Below are positions 53,969-54,080 of a DNA stretch of 54,080 nucleotides, piece after piece. Origin of the DNA: Clostridia bacterium. GTDB taxonomy: Bacteria; Bacillota; Clostridia; Christensenellales; UBA1242. The DNA lies in assembly GCA_017619495.1 (NCBI GenBank), contig JAFZSF010000018.1, positions 1-54,080 on the forward strand, written 5' to 3'. Under the pieces are notes generated by a model. It was not told the DNA's origin. It made no database searches and was given only the letters and a program-made list of their open reading frames with translations. Position 1 is the first letter of the stretch. Every line of letters begins with the position of its first letter. The translations under genes were made by a program, and so were the position numbers.

Positions 53969-54080
53969 CTACCCCTTGGCTCTCTCTTCTTTGAACCTTT
54001 TTATCTTTACTCCCTTCTTCCTCCTGCACATCACTTTGTAGATCGCTAACGTTACTCCTAGCGTTATTACTCCGGCTGCT
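53944..54080 (-). repeat. 137-bp direct repeat, copy 2 (runs off the window)
   Basis: Identical to 43113-43249 with an offset of 10831 bp. It contains 25 nt of downstream sequence, the stop codon and the final codons of the second giant-protein gene. Confidence 0.97.
53969..54080 (-). CDS. C-terminus of a second giant surface protein (partial, 5' outside)
   Basis: Only the last 36 codons are in the window. They encode most of the membrane helix (AAGVITLGVTLAIYKVM) and the basic tail ending KEERAKG, identical in DNA and protein to the end of the gene at 43138-53739. Orientation and order imply a tandem paralogue transcribed towards the complete gene. Whether it is as large cannot be seen. Confidence 0.8.
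   Translation of the reverse strand, partial: AAGVITLGVTLAIYKVMCRRKKGVKIKRFKEERAKG

Noticed and set aside
43113..54080. Insertion sequence or attachment-site duplication explaining the 137-bp repeat
   Set aside because: The repeat is coding sequence plus a short downstream tail, without inverted ends, transposase or target duplication.

Overview
The window looks like a chromosomal segment of an uncultured, fairly low-GC member of the Bacillota (Clostridia-like). Supporting evidence is Gram-positive style housekeeping genes (rpoB-rpoC, rbgA, ricT, ssb-rpsR-rpsF), several sporulation-linked genes (spmA, spmB, a YtxC-like gene beside thrS, a SpoIVFB-like protease, a stand-alone Spo0A C-terminal domain) and compact, overlapping operons. 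No phage genes, transposases or CRISPR arrays were seen. Species identity cannot be read from the sequence.

Layout. 1-2421: a cut-off unknown gene, rsmA, then the greA-tatD operon with a strong promoter and a terminator. 2441-7739 (minus): a HEPN-like/CBS gene, ileS, an rRNA methyltransferase-like gene, a HIT hydrolase and a Spo0A_C-like gene. The first gene shares a 27-bp bidirectional promoter region with rnr (7767-9467, plus). 9520-12486: a large MacB-type ABC transporter fusion. 12622-20322: rpoB-rpoC-secG. 20389-23880: an unrecognised 1163-residue protein with five short repeats, next to tRNA-Phe. 24102-25180: spmB/spmA, divergent from tmk-holB (25213-26534), which meets yraN-rbgA tail to tail. 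27726-29082: an AT-rich pair (inositol-monophosphatase-like and RBBP9-like hydrolase) with unusual codons. 29131-33795: CDF transporter, GNAT acetyltransferase, then thrS-rimM-trmD. 33876-35701 (plus): YtxC-like, ricT, nrdR. 35698-39159 (minus): murC, rpmE, prmC, prfA. 39214-40326: rpsF-ssb-rpsR. 40464-40539: tRNA-Met. 40559-43079: rplM-rpsI, a divergent MreB-like gene and the SpoIVFB-like protease. 43138-53739: a 3533-residue repetitive surface protein. From 53969 off the window edge: the tail of a second such gene, identical in sequence to the tail of the first.

Most genes serve translation, transcription, tRNA charging and modification, and envelope building. Two patterns cut across them. 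First, many start codons have no Shine-Dalgarno sequence and sit 5-9 nt after a good -10 box with a 17-nt-spaced -35, as expected for leaderless mRNAs (rnr, the CBS gene, ricT, rplM, rpmE, thrS, spmA, the mreB-like gene, the RBBP9-like hydrolase). Several of these promoters lie inside neighbouring genes or stop codons. Second, several housekeeping proteins lack domains normally present: ThrS lacks TGS, RNase R lacks its N-terminal part, HolB lacks a P-loop, and the MreB homologue lacks subdomain IB and intact phosphate loops. The packed flanking sequence leaves no room for the missing pieces.
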